In this document: positions 34,529 through 43,887 of the stretch, one piece after another
How positions within the stretch are numbered: position 1 is the stretch's first letter
Layout: each line of letters begins with the position of its first letter
Assembly: GCF_900103735.1 (NCBI RefSeq)
Contig: NZ_FMXE01000031.1
Span: forward strand, 1 to 63,204
Reading direction: 5' to 3'
DNA: 63,204 nt
From: Algoriphagus alkaliphilus
GTDB taxonomy: Bacteria > Bacteroidota > Bacteroidia > Cytophagales > Cyclobacteriaceae
Notes under the pieces: model-generated
What the model was told of the DNA's origin: nothing
The model's input: the letters and a program-made list of their open reading frames with translations, nothing else
Database searches by the model: none
Position numbers and translations under genes: made by a program

Positions 34529-35515
34529 TTATTTTTCCCGGTGGATCAGGTCTTGAGTGATGGCGTAGAGTGCTTGGTAATATTCCGGATTGGAAAAATG
34601 AATGCTTTCCAGCTGCGCAAATCCGGCATCGAAATAGGAATTCATCTTCGCCTCGGTAAGCGATTTGATTCCCAGTTTTTCATAAAGTGCTCTGACGGCA
34701 GTTACTTTTTCTGCTTTGCCAAATTCTTTGAGCGAAAGCCAATAATTCAACTCTTCTGCATCTTTTCCTTTGGCAAGCTCCAATGCTTTGATCAAAAGGA
34801 ATGTCTTTTTATTCGAAATGATGTCTCCACCGACCTGCTTTCCAAACTTAGCCTGATCGGCAAATACGTCCAACAAATCATCTTTAAGCTGAAAACCAAT
34901 TCCAATATCAACTCCAAACTCATAAAGTTTATCCGCGTCCCCTTTTTCTGCACCGGCTAAAATTGCTCCGAGCTGCAAAGCAAAACCCAACAAAACCGCA
35001 GTTTTGAGACGGATCATGTTGAGATACTCGTCTTCATGCACTGTTTCATAGGCTTCGAAGTTCATATCAAACTGCTGTCCCTCGCAAACTTCTGCTGCTG
35101 TCTTGTTGAAAAGGCGGATGACTTCAGAAAGCAATTTTGGATCAGTTCCCAAAAGCAAATCATAGGCTCTTACGAGCATCACATCCCCCGAAAGGATAGC
35201 AATATTTGCATTCCATTTTTCATGAACAGTCGCTTTGCCTCTTCGCAGTGGGGCTTGATCCATGATGTCGTCATGCATCAGCGAGAAGTTGTGAAAAACT
35301 TCCACAGCTGCCGCCTGACTTAATATTTCTTCAGGGTTTTTGCCATAAAGTCCATAAGCCAAAAGAGAAAGAAGCGGTCTGATCCGCTTCCCTCCGAGGC
35401 TCATGATGTAGCTGATGGGTTCGTAAAGTTCCCGGGGTGATTCTCCGAAACTGTGAGAGGTAATATGATGCTCAAGCCTTGTTAAAAGGGCGTGGGCGAG
35501 GCTTTTTTCTGTCAT
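34529..35515 (-). CDS. Polyprenyl (isoprenyl) diphosphate synthase
   Basis: A 328-residue trans-prenyltransferase. The first aspartate-rich motif is in LMHDDIMDQAPLRRGK and the second in FQLKDDLLDVFAD; GGKRIRP near the start binds diphosphate. It makes all-trans isoprenoid chains for quinone or carrier-lipid precursors; the chain length cannot be read with confidence. The start at MTEKSLAHALL overlaps the end of rnr by 44 bases, showing translational coupling. Confidence 0.92.
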   Translation of the reverse strand: MTEKSLAHALLTRLEHHITSHSFGESPRELYEPISYIMSLGGKRIRPLLSLLAYGLYGKNPEEILSQAAAVEVFHNFSLMHDDIMDQAPLRRGKATVHEKWNANIAILSGDVMLVRAYDLLLGTDPKLLSEVIRLFNKTAAEVCEGQQFDMNFEAYETVHEDEYLNMIRLKTAVLLGFALQLGAILAGAEKGDADKLYEFGVDIGIGFQLKDDLLDVFADQAKFGKQVGGDIISNKKTFLLIKALELAKGKDAEELNYWLSLKEFGKAEKVTAVRALYEKLGIKSLTEAKMNSYFDAGFAQLESIHFSNPEYYQALYAITQDLIHREK

Positions 35516-37679
35516 TATCTGCAAATTCCAAATCGATAGTTCTTCGGTCGATGTCGGTATTAACTACCCTGACCATTACTTTGTCACCCAAAGTGATCAT
35601 TTTTTTATTTTTGCTGCCAACCAGTCGCATATTCCGCTGATCAAATTCATAGTAATCGTCATCCATGTCCTGAACTCGGATCATTCCCTCACATTTGGTT
35701 TCGGTGATTTCTACGAAAACTCCCCACTCGGTCACACCGGCGACAATACCCTCGTAATCCTTCTGCTCAGCAAGAGACATAAATTCCACCTGCTTGTACT
35801 TGATGGAAGCGCGTTCTGCATCGGCAGCTCGCTTTTCACGCTCTGAGGAATGAAGACACTTTTGTTCCCACGACTCAGCTTCAGGAGATTTGCCTCCATC
35901 GAGATAATGTTCCAAAAGTCGATGAACCATCATATCCGGATAGCGACGAATCGGGGAGGTGAAGTGGGTGTAATGTGCGAAGGCCAACCCAAAGTGACCC
36001 TTAGGCTCCGTGGTGTATTTGGCTTTGGCCATACTGCGAATAGCCAATTGCTCTAAGACATTTTGCTCAGGTTTACCCTGTATTTCATCCATGAGTTTGT
36101 TCAGGGCTGCTGAGATTTTTTGGACATTGGTTACATCCATCTGATGACCAAAGCGCTTTGCAAAGCCGGAGAACGTTTCAAGACGGTCTATATCCGGGCT
36201 GTCGTGAGTTCGGTACACGAAGGTATCCATGCCATTATTTTTCTTGAAGATGAATTCGGCCACATACTTATTAGCCAAAAGCATAAATTCCTCGATCAGC
36301 TTGTGAATGTCTTTTCGCTCTTTGACAAAAAGTCCAAGTGGCTTACCTGCCTCGTCCAATTTGAATTTGACTTCGACGGTTTCAAAGTTTACCGCACCCT
36401 GATCAAACCGCTTCTTTCGGACCATTTTTGCCAAGTTATTGAGCAAAGTCAATTCTTCAAAGAAGTCTCCGGCTTGATTGTCGATGCATTCCTGTGCTTC
36501 TTCGTAAGCGAATCTTCGGTCAGAATGGATGACGGTTCTCCCGATCCAATGCTTGAGTACGTTCGCATTCCGATCCATTTCAAAGACGCAGGCAAAGGTC
36601 AATTTATCTTCATTTGGACGAAGTGAACAGAGTCCATTGCTCAACCTTTCGGGTAGCATCGGAATCGTCCGATCCACCAGGTAAACCGAAGTAGCCCGGT
36701 TGAAGGCTTCTTTTTCCAAAGCAGTTTTTGGCTTGACATAATGCGTCACATCAGCGATGTGTACGCCTACTTCCAAGTTTCCATTTTCCAGAACTCGGTA
36801 TGATATCGCATCATCAAAATCCTTGGCATCAGCAGGATCAATCGTGAAGGTCAGTACATCTCTGAAGTCCTTTCGGGCTTTGATTTCCTTTTCTGTGATC
36901 TTTTCTGAGATCTCATTTGCCTCAGCGTCCGGCTCCTGAGGATACTCGAACGGAAGCCCGAACTCCGCCATGATGGAGTGGATTTCCACTTCGTGCAATC
37001 CGGCTTTCCCAAGGACCCGGATGACTTTGCCGGTAGGATTTTTATCATCTTCCCGCCATTCGGTGAGTTTGACGATGACTTTTTCATTGTGCTCTGCGCC
37101 CATGAGTTCGCCACGATGCACGAAGATATCCTTGTGCATTTTTTTGAAATCCGGTACTACGAAAGCAAAGCGGGGGGAAATCTCCACCCGCCCGACGAAT
37201 TCGTCTCGGCTCCGTTCCATGACTTCAAGCACTCGCCCTTCTGTCCGGCCGGTCTTTCCTTTCAATGGAAAAAGCATCACCCGAACTTTATCTCCATCAA
37301 GCGCCTGCTTGAGGTCGGCATCTTTGACCAAAATATCTCCATCTGCTACTTCCGGATTATCCGGAATGATGAAGGCAAATCGTGGATTTACAAAATCCAC
37401 GGTTCCTGTGATAAAGGAAGGATCCTTAGTTGAGCTGAAGTAGTTGCGTGAATTTTTGGATACAGCTCCGGAATCAACAAGTTGCTGGAGAATCGGTTCG
37501 ACCCCGCCTTTTAGGAGGGAGTCACGGATTTCCAGCTTTTTGGTAATCTGTTTGGAGTTGAATTCTTCTCCATAGTTGGAGTCTAAAAATTGGAGTATTC
37601 GACGTGCCAAGTTTGCGGCATCATCGGATGGTCTTCTAATTTTATTTTTTGAGTTTTTTCGTTCTGGTTTTCTTCCCAT
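35472..37679 (-). CDS. rnr: Ribonuclease R
   Basis: A 735-residue 3'-5' exoribonuclease. The N-terminal basic segment and winged-helix part are followed by OB/cold-shock domains (about 75-220), the RNB catalytic domain with the metal-binding aspartates (TIDPADAKDFDDAIS, near 280), and a C-terminal S1 domain (GIVAGVTEWGVFVEI, from about 640) with a basic tail. It degrades structured RNA. The domain order and length are standard. It is followed by an overlapping polyprenyl synthase gene on the same strand. Confidence 0.95.
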   Translation of the reverse strand: MGRKPERKNSKNKIRRPSDDAANLARRILQFLDSNYGEEFNSKQITKKLEIRDSLLKGGVEPILQQLVDSGAVSKNSRNYFSSTKDPSFITGTVDFVNPRFAFIIPDNPEVADGDILVKDADLKQALDGDKVRVMLFPLKGKTGRTEGRVLEVMERSRDEFVGRVEISPRFAFVVPDFKKMHKDIFVHRGELMGAEHNEKVIVKLTEWREDDKNPTGKVIRVLGKAGLHEVEIHSIMAEFGLPFEYPQEPDAEANEISEKITEKEIKARKDFRDVLTFTIDPADAKDFDDAISYRVLENGNLEVGVHIADVTHYVKPKTALEKEAFNRATSVYLVDRTIPMLPERLSNGLCSLRPNEDKLTFACVFEMDRNANVLKHWIGRTVIHSDRRFAYEEAQECIDNQAGDFFEELTLLNNLAKMVRKKRFDQGAVNFETVEVKFKLDEAGKPLGLFVKERKDIHKLIEEFMLLANKYVAEFIFKKNNGMDTFVYRTHDSPDIDRLETFSGFAKRFGHQMDVTNVQKISAALNKLMDEIQGKPEQNVLEQLAIRSMAKAKYTTEPKGHFGLAFAHYTHFTSPIRRYPDMMVHRLLEHYLDGGKSPEAESWEQKCLHSSEREKRAADAERASIKYKQVEFMSLAEQKDYEGIVAGVTEWGVFVEITETKCEGMIRVQDMDDDYYEFDQRNMRLVGSKNKKMITLGDKVMVRVVNTDIDRRTIDLEFADNDRKKPRPRPFNKA

Positions 37680-37728
37680 GATTTGGGGTGTTTTTATTCA
37701 ATGTAAAAAGATTTAGACGCCTTCGTCA

Positions 37729-38481
37729 TTAATCTTTGTGATCTTTTTTTGATTCTTCTGAATGGACGATTTCAATTTCCAATTCATCGGATTGTGGATG
37801 CATGGCCATGTAGATGCGTGCAGTCACTTCTACATCCCGGAGGCAGTATTTTTTGATTTTTTCGAGGTCATTTTCGTGATAAAAAACTGTGTTGACCTGA
37901 CTTCCGTCGATTCCGTCCTTCGATGTCGGAACTCCAAAAACCGCTGCCAAAAGCTCCAGCCGGGTATAATGCTTGTAATCGCCAAATTTCCACAGTTCCA
38001 TGGTGTCCAAATGACGCACTTCCCAAGGTTTTTTGCCGGCTATCTGAAGCGGTTCAGGCAGAGGGATTCCCTGAATCAGCATTCTCCGGCAGAGATAGGG
38101 GAAATCAAATTCTTTTCCGTTGTGTGCGCAAAGCAGCCACTTTTTCTTGTCTAATAAGTCTTTTAATGCCAAAAGAAGTTCCCGCTCATCGGAATCTCCG
38201 AATATCTTGGATCGGAAGACCAGTTTTTTATCCTTCTTTTTGGATTGGAAAAAACCGACTCCGACGCAAATGACCCTGCCAAATTCAGCATGAATTCCCG
38301 CGCGATCGAAATATAAGGAGCCGGGTTCGACCTCCTCGGGATTTTCCATTCGAATCAATCGTTCTTTTTTGATCCATTCCTCCTGAAGCCGGGGATCAAG
38401 CTCCTCAAATTTTTCAGTCAGGGAAGCAGTTTCAATATCTAAAAATAAAATGTCGCTGAGATGATCAAAAAAGTCCGCCAT
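37729..38481 (-). CDS. Predicted 3'-5' exonuclease (PolB exonuclease-like)
   Basis: A 250-residue DEDD-type nuclease. The motifs are DIETASL (Asp15, Glu17), CAHNGKEFDFPYLCRR (near 119) and YCLRDVEVTARIY (near 212), matching the RNase H-like 3'-5' exonuclease family related to the proofreading domain of DNA polymerase B. The substrate in the cell is unknown. It lies just upstream of rnr on the same strand, so a nucleic-acid role fits. All key acidic residues are present. Confidence 0.88.
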   Translation of the reverse strand: MADFFDHLSDILFLDIETASLTEKFEELDPRLQEEWIKKERLIRMENPEEVEPGSLYFDRAGIHAEFGRVICVGVGFFQSKKKDKKLVFRSKIFGDSDERELLLALKDLLDKKKWLLCAHNGKEFDFPYLCRRMLIQGIPLPEPLQIAGKKPWEVRHLDTMELWKFGDYKHYTRLELLAAVFGVPTSKDGIDGSQVNTVFYHENDLEKIKKYCLRDVEVTARIYMAMHPQSDELEIEIVHSEESKKDHKD

Positions 38482-38492
38482 TTGGTCAAAGT

Positions 38493-38894
38493 TTAGATGT
38501 GAAGGATACCCTCCAACCCCAGTTCAGGGATTCTGCGGAGGTGGGCAGGATCAAAACTGCCTGAAGTAAAGATAAACTTTTTGTCAAAAATCTGATCGAG
38601 GATGTAATAGCTTACCCAAAATTCATTGGTCAGATTGAAAACTTCGGGGTCAATGGACTCTACTTTCGCGACCGATTCTGATCCAAGTTCTTCGATCATG
38701 TGGCGAAGTGTGGAAGTCTGTCGCTTTTCCCCATCCAGGATTCCGTAACCTTTGGAAGTGATCATGACTGTCTTCAACTCGATCAGGTTGAGATTGATGA
38801 TATAGACATTCCACTCGGTTCCTGTGGATGATTCACTTTTTGCAATGGCTAACTTTACCCCAGTAACAGGAGAAAAATCAATGTCTTTTTTCAT
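38493..38894 (-). CDS. Conserved hypothetical protein
   Basis: A 133-residue protein starting MKKDIDFSPVTGVKLAIAK. The longer frame from 38939 adds 15 residues with no conserved look. It has alternating strands and one helix, no signal peptide and no known catalytic motif. Similar proteins seem common in Cyclobacteriaceae-like genomes, but I cannot name a function. It is 11 bases upstream of the exonuclease gene, so the two are probably co-transcribed. Confidence 0.7.
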   Translation of the reverse strand: MKKDIDFSPVTGVKLAIAKSESSTGTEWNVYIINLNLIELKTVMITSKGYGILDGEKRQTSTLRHMIEELGSESVAKVESIDPEVFNLTNEFWVSYYILDQIFDKKFIFTSGSFDPAHLRRIPELGLEGILHI

Positions 38895-38996
38895 TGTTTT
38901 TATTTTAAAGGAGATTGTCTCATAACTGCTGCTTGTCACATTGAGAGCCGTGCTGTGGAGGGAAGTTCAAATGCGCCATTATTCTCTGTAAATTGC

Positions 38997-39029
38997 CTTC
39001 GACTACAGTCACCCTGAGCGGAGTCGAAG
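38997..39029. repeat. Dispersed hairpin repeat (CTTCGACT...AGTCGAAG)
   Basis: CTTCGACT and AGTCGAAG flank ACAGTCACCCTGAGCGG. The related sequence CCTTCGACTCCGTTCAGGCTG occurs at 49771. This is a widely dispersed intergenic repeat type in Bacteroidota genomes. Confidence 0.65.
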
Positions 39030-39100
39030 TGTCAGGCTGACACCATCACCCCTTTTGATATAGCCCATTGCCTCTTATTTTCTACCTTTGTGAGGCATCC

Positions 39101-39151
39101 GCGAAGCTTATCTCGCGCAGCCTATCTCCAATTATTTCGCGAAGCTTATCT
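39101..39151. repeat. Short direct repeat GCGAAGCTTATCT
   Basis: Two identical 13-base copies at 39101-39113 and 39139-39151, with a third partial form between, in the intergenic region before the lipB stop. The function is unknown. Confidence 0.6.
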
Positions 39152-39155
39152 TTTT

Positions 39156-39872
39156 TTAAATAATCTCCATTTCGAATAAATCGCCAAGATGATTTTTGAC
39201 TTTTTCCTTCGCTGCACTTACATCCACTGGCCTTCCCAATTCCAAATGAAGTGAAGTCACTGCTTTGTCGTCAATGCCGCAGGGGATGATATGACCGAAG
39301 TAGCTGATATCAACATTCAGGTTAAATGCAAATCCATGCATGGTCACCCATCGGCTGGACTTCACGCCCATGGCGCAAATTTTACGGGGATTTTCCTGTT
39401 TGACATGATCTAGCCAAACTCCAGTCAACCCATCAATCCGTCCAGCTTCCACTCCATAATCGGCCAAAGTCAATATGATCGCTTCCTCGAGTAGACGGAG
39501 GTATTTGTGGATATCGGTAAAGAAATTGTCCAAATCCAAGATTGGATAACCTACCAATTGACCGGGACCGTGATAGGTGATGTCTCCGCCACGGTTGATT
39601 TTGTAATAGCTCGCGTGATGATTTTTCAGTCCTGATTCGTCCAAAAGCAGGTTTTCCGGCTTTCCGCTTTTCCCCAAGGTATAGACATGCGGATGCTCCA
39701 CAAAAAAGAGGGAATTGGGTGTGGCGACCTGTTTTTCTGATGGAAGATTTCGGTTTTTGATTTTGAGGGCGACCGTTTCTGCGAAAACGGCCTCTTGATA
39801 ATCCCAAGCTTCTTGGTAATCCATCCGGCCCAAGTCTCGGAATTTTACGGTTTTATTGATAATTTCGTTCAT
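39156..39872 (-). CDS. lipB: Octanoyl-[ACP]:protein N-octanoyltransferase
   Basis: A 238-residue enzyme that moves octanoate from acyl-carrier protein to lipoyl domains, the first step of lipoate synthesis. Motifs are GGDITYHGPGQLVGYPILDL (residues 94-113), the lysine in MGVKSSRWVTMHGFAFN, and the catalytic cysteine in IIPCGIDDKAVTSL. All are intact. On the minus strand TAATTTTG (39935-39942 on plus) is a good -7 box about 60 bases upstream. Confidence 0.95.
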   Translation of the reverse strand: MNEIINKTVKFRDLGRMDYQEAWDYQEAVFAETVALKIKNRNLPSEKQVATPNSLFFVEHPHVYTLGKSGKPENLLLDESGLKNHHASYYKINRGGDITYHGPGQLVGYPILDLDNFFTDIHKYLRLLEEAIILTLADYGVEAGRIDGLTGVWLDHVKQENPRKICAMGVKSSRWVTMHGFAFNLNVDISYFGHIIPCGIDDKAVTSLHLELGRPVDVSAAKEKVKNHLGDLFEMEII

Positions 39873-39954
39873 ATGATTTCCTTCCGGAATTCCCTTTTAA
39901 CAGCCAATCAGGCTGAAGCGTTCTTTCGATTTTTCAAAATTAATCAAATAAACC

Positions 39955-40311
39955 ATGGCTGAACATAATGATACCGGAAGACTCGCCGAGCAGCTCGCCG
40001 CAGATTGGCTGGTGAGTAAGGGGTACGAACTCTTGGACACCAACTACCGACATGGGTACGCCGAAATTGACTTGGTGATGAAGCACAAGGAACTGCTCAT
40101 TTTTATCGAAGTCAAATTCCGGTCAGGAACGGGTTTTGGCTATGCGGAGGAGTTTGTGGATTCTACCAAAAAGAAGCTTTTGGTCAAGGCTGCCGACCAT
40201 TACATCTATGAAAAAGATTGGCACAAAGACATCCGTTTTGACATTGTGGGCGTTTACAGAGATCGAAGTGGAACGGTTAATTTCAGGCACTTCGAAGACG
40301 CATTTTACTAA
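39955..40311 (+). CDS. YraN-family (UPF0102) endonuclease-like protein
   Basis: A 118-residue protein of the UPF0102 family. The nuclease-like core is GYELLDTNYRHGYAEIDLVM and LIFIEVKFRSGTGFG, with an E-x-D...E-x-K pattern of the PD-(D/E)XK fold. The cellular role is unresolved; it is often near rnhB or DNA repair genes. It is 10 bases upstream of the SYLF gene on the same strand. Confidence 0.9.
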   Translation: MAEHNDTGRLAEQLAADWLVSKGYELLDTNYRHGYAEIDLVMKHKELLIFIEVKFRSGTGFGYAEEFVDSTKKKLLVKAADHYIYEKDWHKDIRFDIVGVYRDRSGTVNFRHFEDAFY

Positions 40312-40321
40312 ACCAATTATC

Positions 40322-40849
40322 ATGAAAAAAATACTTATTGCTATACTGCTTGGCTTTGCGGTAAATTATTCTTTTGCCCAAACGGATGAAAAGGATGAAA
40401 AAATAATAGCAGATTCAGAAGCCGCCAAAGTAGCTTTCCTTAAAGATGATCCGGATATGAATTCCTTTTTTGAGGATTCCTATGGATACATCATTCTTCC
40501 TAATGTTGGGAAGGGCGGATTTGGAATCGGCGGCGCAGCAGGAAATGGTGTTGCTTTTGAACAAGGGACTCACATTGGATTTGCTCGAATGACCCAATTG
40601 ACCATCGGATTTCAGGCAGGTGGTCAGGCCTATAGTGAGGTGGTTTTTTTTCAAAACAAAGAAGCCTTTGACCGATTCAAAGAGGGTAAAATCGAAATGG
40701 CTGCACAGGTATCAGCTGTTGCTGCGGCATCCGGAGCTTCGTTAAATGCCGAATATATCGAAGGAGTTGCTGTCTTCACCAGAACCAAAAAAGGCTTGAT
40801 GTATGAGGCTTCTGTAGGCGGGCAGCAGTTTAAATTCCGCGAAAAATAA
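40322..40849 (+). CDS. Secreted SYLF (Ysc84-like) lipid-binding domain protein
   Basis: A 175-residue protein. MKKILIAILLGFAVNYSFAQ is a signal peptide. The rest is a SYLF domain: YGYIILPNVGKGGFGIGGAAGNG, TIGFQAGGQAYSEVVFF and GLMYEASVGGQ. The family binds phosphoinositides or lipids in eukaryotes and is periplasmic in bacteria, with unknown role. A longer frame exists upstream, but it overlaps the UPF0102 gene and lacks a signal, so I chose 40322. Its stop abuts the stop of the convergent next gene. Confidence 0.9.
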   Translation: MKKILIAILLGFAVNYSFAQTDEKDEKIIADSEAAKVAFLKDDPDMNSFFEDSYGYIILPNVGKGGFGIGGAAGNGVAFEQGTHIGFARMTQLTIGFQAGGQAYSEVVFFQNKEAFDRFKEGKIEMAAQVSAVAAASGASLNAEYIEGVAVFTRTKKGLMYEASVGGQQFKFREK

Positions 40850-41704
40850 TCAATTGTCTTTACGGTAAATCAGGTTTCCGTCCTTATCCCATTCCGCCCG
40901 AATGTAAGGGCGGAAATTTTTTGTATAAGGTTTTTCCTGATATTGGATCTCCCGTTTTCGGATTGCTTTTGTATTATTTGTATCCCAATATTCGGTCCAT
41001 AACCCCACCTTTTCACCGTATTTATATTCTCCTGTGACAGCGATCTGTTGATCCTCGTGGAAGTAAAAATAATTCCCTTCTGCGAGGCTGTACTGGATAG
41101 GGATGATTTCTTCTATTGATTTTGAGGCTTGGTTGTAATAAGAGATACGCGATTCACGAGGCCAACCTTCTGAAAAGTGATTTTTATCCTGAAGCACGTT
41201 TTTGTCATCAAAAAGCATCCAAGTCTTGTGTTTGGTACCGTAATAAAACATTCCGCTTTCGACTACGGTCTCGTTTACTATCCGTTCATAGGGCCCATGA
41301 AGCAAGTATCCGTTTCCTTTTGTATAACCTGAAGTTTTGATACTTCTTTCTTTGGAATCATACCAGTACACATCCCGTATGTAAGGATCGGGATTTCGGT
41401 CGGCATCTGTGTAGTTGAAGTATTCATAATAAGACTGACCTCTCAGTTCCCGCCGGGTAAAGCCTCTTTGAGTCTTGATCCCAAACCAGATATTTTTCTT
41501 GGCCTTTTTCTTTTTTTGCTTCTTCTCTTCTTTTTCTTTTTCCTCGTCAAAAAGAAGCAAGGGAGCAACGGAAGGTAATAGTGCGGAATTGACCACACCT
41601 GTAGAATCAGGATCGGACTTTTCTTCCGTGGTTTTCTTTTGGGCAAAAGCCATTTTGCCGGAAATAAATATTAGGATTAGTAAAACAGTTAATCTCCTGC
41701 TCAT
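40850..41704 (-). CDS. Exported protein with MORN/YwqK-like repeats
   Basis: A 284-residue protein from the chosen start MSRRLTVLLILIFI with signal peptide ending AFAQ. A basic, Lys-rich stretch (EEKEKEEKKQKKKKAKK) follows, then repeats of the type GYLLHGPYERIVN..GMFYYGTKHKTWMLF and GEYKYGEKVGLWTEYW, typical of MORN/YwqK-like repeats. Probably a periplasmic or surface protein; no function known. It is convergent with the SYLF gene, with adjoining stop codons. Confidence 0.75.
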   Translation of the reverse strand: MSRRLTVLLILIFISGKMAFAQKKTTEEKSDPDSTGVVNSALLPSVAPLLLFDEEKEKEEKKQKKKKAKKNIWFGIKTQRGFTRRELRGQSYYEYFNYTDADRNPDPYIRDVYWYDSKERSIKTSGYTKGNGYLLHGPYERIVNETVVESGMFYYGTKHKTWMLFDDKNVLQDKNHFSEGWPRESRISYYNQASKSIEEIIPIQYSLAEGNYFYFHEDQQIAVTGEYKYGEKVGLWTEYWDTNNTKAIRKREIQYQEKPYTKNFRPYIRAEWDKDGNLIYRKDN

Positions 41705-41836
41705 AGAATGGAAAACGGTAGTTATTGCCAACTATTTTATCCAAAAATAACATTAAAGCATCAATTTTGCCGGATTGTTTAGATTTTATAATCTTCTGCC
41801 TATTTTTGAGGAATTTGTAAAAAAATCCCACAAAAA

Positions 41837-43039
41837 ATGAATTCTATTCTATCAGACCGAGTACTGAATATGGAAGAGTCAGCCACCCTGGCCATGGCAA
41901 AAAAAGCCCGGGAACTGAAATCTCAAGGTATTGACATCATCAGCCTGAGCTTGGGCGAGCCGGATTTTAAGACGCCTCAACACATTCAGGATGCAGCAAA
42001 GGCTGCAATTGATGAAGGAAAATACTTTTCTTACTCGCCTGTGGCAGGCTATCAGGATCTGAGAGAAGCGATCGCGAAGAAGCTTAGAGAAGAAAACGAA
42101 ATCACGGCTGCAAAAGCAGAAAACATTGTCGTTTCCACCGGAGCAAAGCACTCGATCGCCAATGTGTTCATGTGCCTGATCAACGAAGGCGATGAAGTGG
42201 TAATTTTTTCTCCGTATTGGGTAAGTTATGCCGAAATTATCAAGTTGGCAGGCGGAGTTCCCATTCTGATTGAAGGCACTTTGGAAAATAACTTCAAAGC
42301 AACAGCTTCACAGCTGGAAGCAGCTGTAACGCCTAAAACCAAAGCAGTGATCTATTCTTCACCTTGTAACCCTACCGGTTCTGTTTTCTCCAAGGAGGAA
42401 TTGGAAGCGATAGCCGAAGTGGTCAAAAAGCATCCAAGCATGATGGTGATTGCAGATGAGATCTACGAATTGATCAACTTTGTCGGTAGAAACTACAGCA
42501 TTGCTTCTTTTCCGGGTATGTTTGAGCGCACGATCACGGTTAATGGCTTTTCTAAGGGCTATGCCATGACAGGCTGGAGAGTGGGTTACATCTGCGCTCC
42601 ACTGGAAATTGCCAAGGCTTGCGAAAAAATCCAGGGTCAATTCACTTCAGGCGGAACAGGCATTGCTCAGCGTGCTGCATTGGCTGGGATTTCCGGCGAT
42701 CAAGCTCCCTCAAAAGCCATGGCAGAAGCCTATCTCAGAAGGAGAAATTTGGTTTTGGGCTTGATCCAAGATATTCCCGGAATCAAAACTCATGTACCTG
42801 AAGGAGCTTTCTACTTTTTCCCCGATGTAAGTGCCTTCTTTGGCAAGTCCGCACACGGCTATGATGTGAAAACTGCTGACGATCTTTGCCTGTATTTGTT
42901 GGCTATCGCAAATGTTTCTTTGGTCACTGGAGAGGCATTTGGGGCACCAAGCTGTATTCGTTTGTCTTATGCTGCTTCCGATGAGGAATTGGTAGAAGCG
43001 ATGAAAAGAATTAAAAAGTCCTTAGGCGAACTTGCCTAA
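41837..43039 (+). CDS. PLP-dependent aspartate/aromatic aminotransferase
   Basis: A 400-residue fold-type I aminotransferase, subgroup Igamma. Key motifs are YSPVAGYQDLREAI, SSPCNPTGSVF (residues 174-184), DEIYELI and the PLP lysine Lys240 in NGFSKGYAMTGWRVGY. It moves amino groups between aspartate (or aromatic amino acids) and 2-oxoglutarate; the exact substrate is unclear. A TATTTTTG -7-like box lies at 41801. A terminator follows. Confidence 0.92.
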   Translation: MNSILSDRVLNMEESATLAMAKKARELKSQGIDIISLSLGEPDFKTPQHIQDAAKAAIDEGKYFSYSPVAGYQDLREAIAKKLREENEITAAKAENIVVSTGAKHSIANVFMCLINEGDEVVIFSPYWVSYAEIIKLAGGVPILIEGTLENNFKATASQLEAAVTPKTKAVIYSSPCNPTGSVFSKEELEAIAEVVKKHPSMMVIADEIYELINFVGRNYSIASFPGMFERTITVNGFSKGYAMTGWRVGYICAPLEIAKACEKIQGQFTSGGTGIAQRAALAGISGDQAPSKAMAEAYLRRRNLVLGLIQDIPGIKTHVPEGAFYFFPDVSAFFGKSAHGYDVKTADDLCLYLLAIANVSLVTGEAFGAPSCIRLSYAASDEELVEAMKRIKKSLGELA

Positions 43040-43061
43040 TTCCAACCTGAAATAAGAACTG

Positions 43062-43090
43062 GCCCGGATGAAAGTTCGGGCTGTTTTTTT
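43062..43090 (+). terminator. Terminator of the aminotransferase gene
   Basis: GCCCG and CGGGC arms with a loop, then TGTTTTTTT. Its T run overlaps the -33 box of the next promoter. Confidence 0.8.
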
Positions 43091-43115
43091 GCCTTGGCAG
43101 AAAGGATTAATTTTG
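43088..43115 (+). promoter_or_regulatory. Promoter of the glycosyltransferase gene
   Basis: TTTG at 43088-43091 and TAATTTTG at 43108-43115 have the same spacing as the rplU promoter and fit the Bacteroidota -33/-7 consensus. The start codon follows 17 bases later. Confidence 0.6.
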
Positions 43116-43131
43116 ACCAAAATCACAATTC

Positions 43132-43842
43132 ATGGCTGAAGTACTGGTGATCACTCCGGTGAAAAATTCGATCGAAACGACATTAGATACGGCTAGAGCA
43201 ATTGCCGCCTCAGACGTTTCGGTCCGACATATTATTTTCAATGATTTCAGCACTTTCGAGACGAAAGCGAGTTTAGAGGAAAATAAATCGAAAATCGGGT
43301 ATGATTTAATTCATATCGAAGAGCTGACCGATCATCCTTCGCCAAATTATAAATTGGTTTTGCAAACTTCGCAAAAGATAGCTCTGGAAGCAGGATTGCC
43401 ACTTTTGGTAATCGAATCAGATGTAGTTGTGAAGCCGGACACGATTTCCAGTTTGCTTTCTCAGCAAAGGAAAAATGCAAAATCCGGGCTCGTTGGATCC
43501 GTCACCGTGGATGAAGCAGGATTGGTTAATTTTCCTTACTTGAAATTTAAAGGCGTAAAACAACCGGTAATTCATACACAACGGAGCCTGAGTTTTTGTT
43601 GCACGTTGTTCACCTTGGATTTTTTAAAAAGCTATGATTTCATGGGCTTGGATGCAGCCAAGGATTGGTACGACACGTTTATTTCGAAAAAATCAATTGA
43701 ACTGGGCTTTGAAAACACGGTGCTGATGAATGCTCCGGTTTGGCATCGACCGCATGCAAGTCGGCCCTGGAAGCAGCTGAAATATACCAATCCGTTGAAA
43801 TATTATTTTTTGAAATTTTGGAAGGGATTGGATAAAATTTGA
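43132..43842 (+). CDS. Small GT2-fold glycosyltransferase
   Basis: A 236-residue protein that begins like GT2 enzymes (MAEVLVITPVKNSIETTLDT), followed by IIFNDFSTFE and LLVIESDVVVKPDTI, where an acidic E-x-D takes the place of D-x-D. A conserved W-H-R-P-H is near the end. Donor and acceptor are unknown. It is followed on the same strand by a DUF4422 gene, so the two may make part of an exopolysaccharide or lipopolysaccharide. Confidence 0.75.
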   Translation: MAEVLVITPVKNSIETTLDTARAIAASDVSVRHIIFNDFSTFETKASLEENKSKIGYDLIHIEELTDHPSPNYKLVLQTSQKIALEAGLPLLVIESDVVVKPDTISSLLSQQRKNAKSGLVGSVTVDEAGLVNFPYLKFKGVKQPVIHTQRSLSFCCTLFTLDFLKSYDFMGLDAAKDWYDTFISKKSIELGFENTVLMNAPVWHRPHASRPWKQLKYTNPLKYYFLKFWKGLDKI

Positions 43843-43887
43843 TTGGAATCGGGTTTTAAATTCAAATCGGGAGATCTTGAAAAAGCT

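Noticed and set aside
36120..37443. Several long plus-strand frames (151-168 residues)
   Set aside because: They are antisense to rnr, whose domains are complete and convincing.
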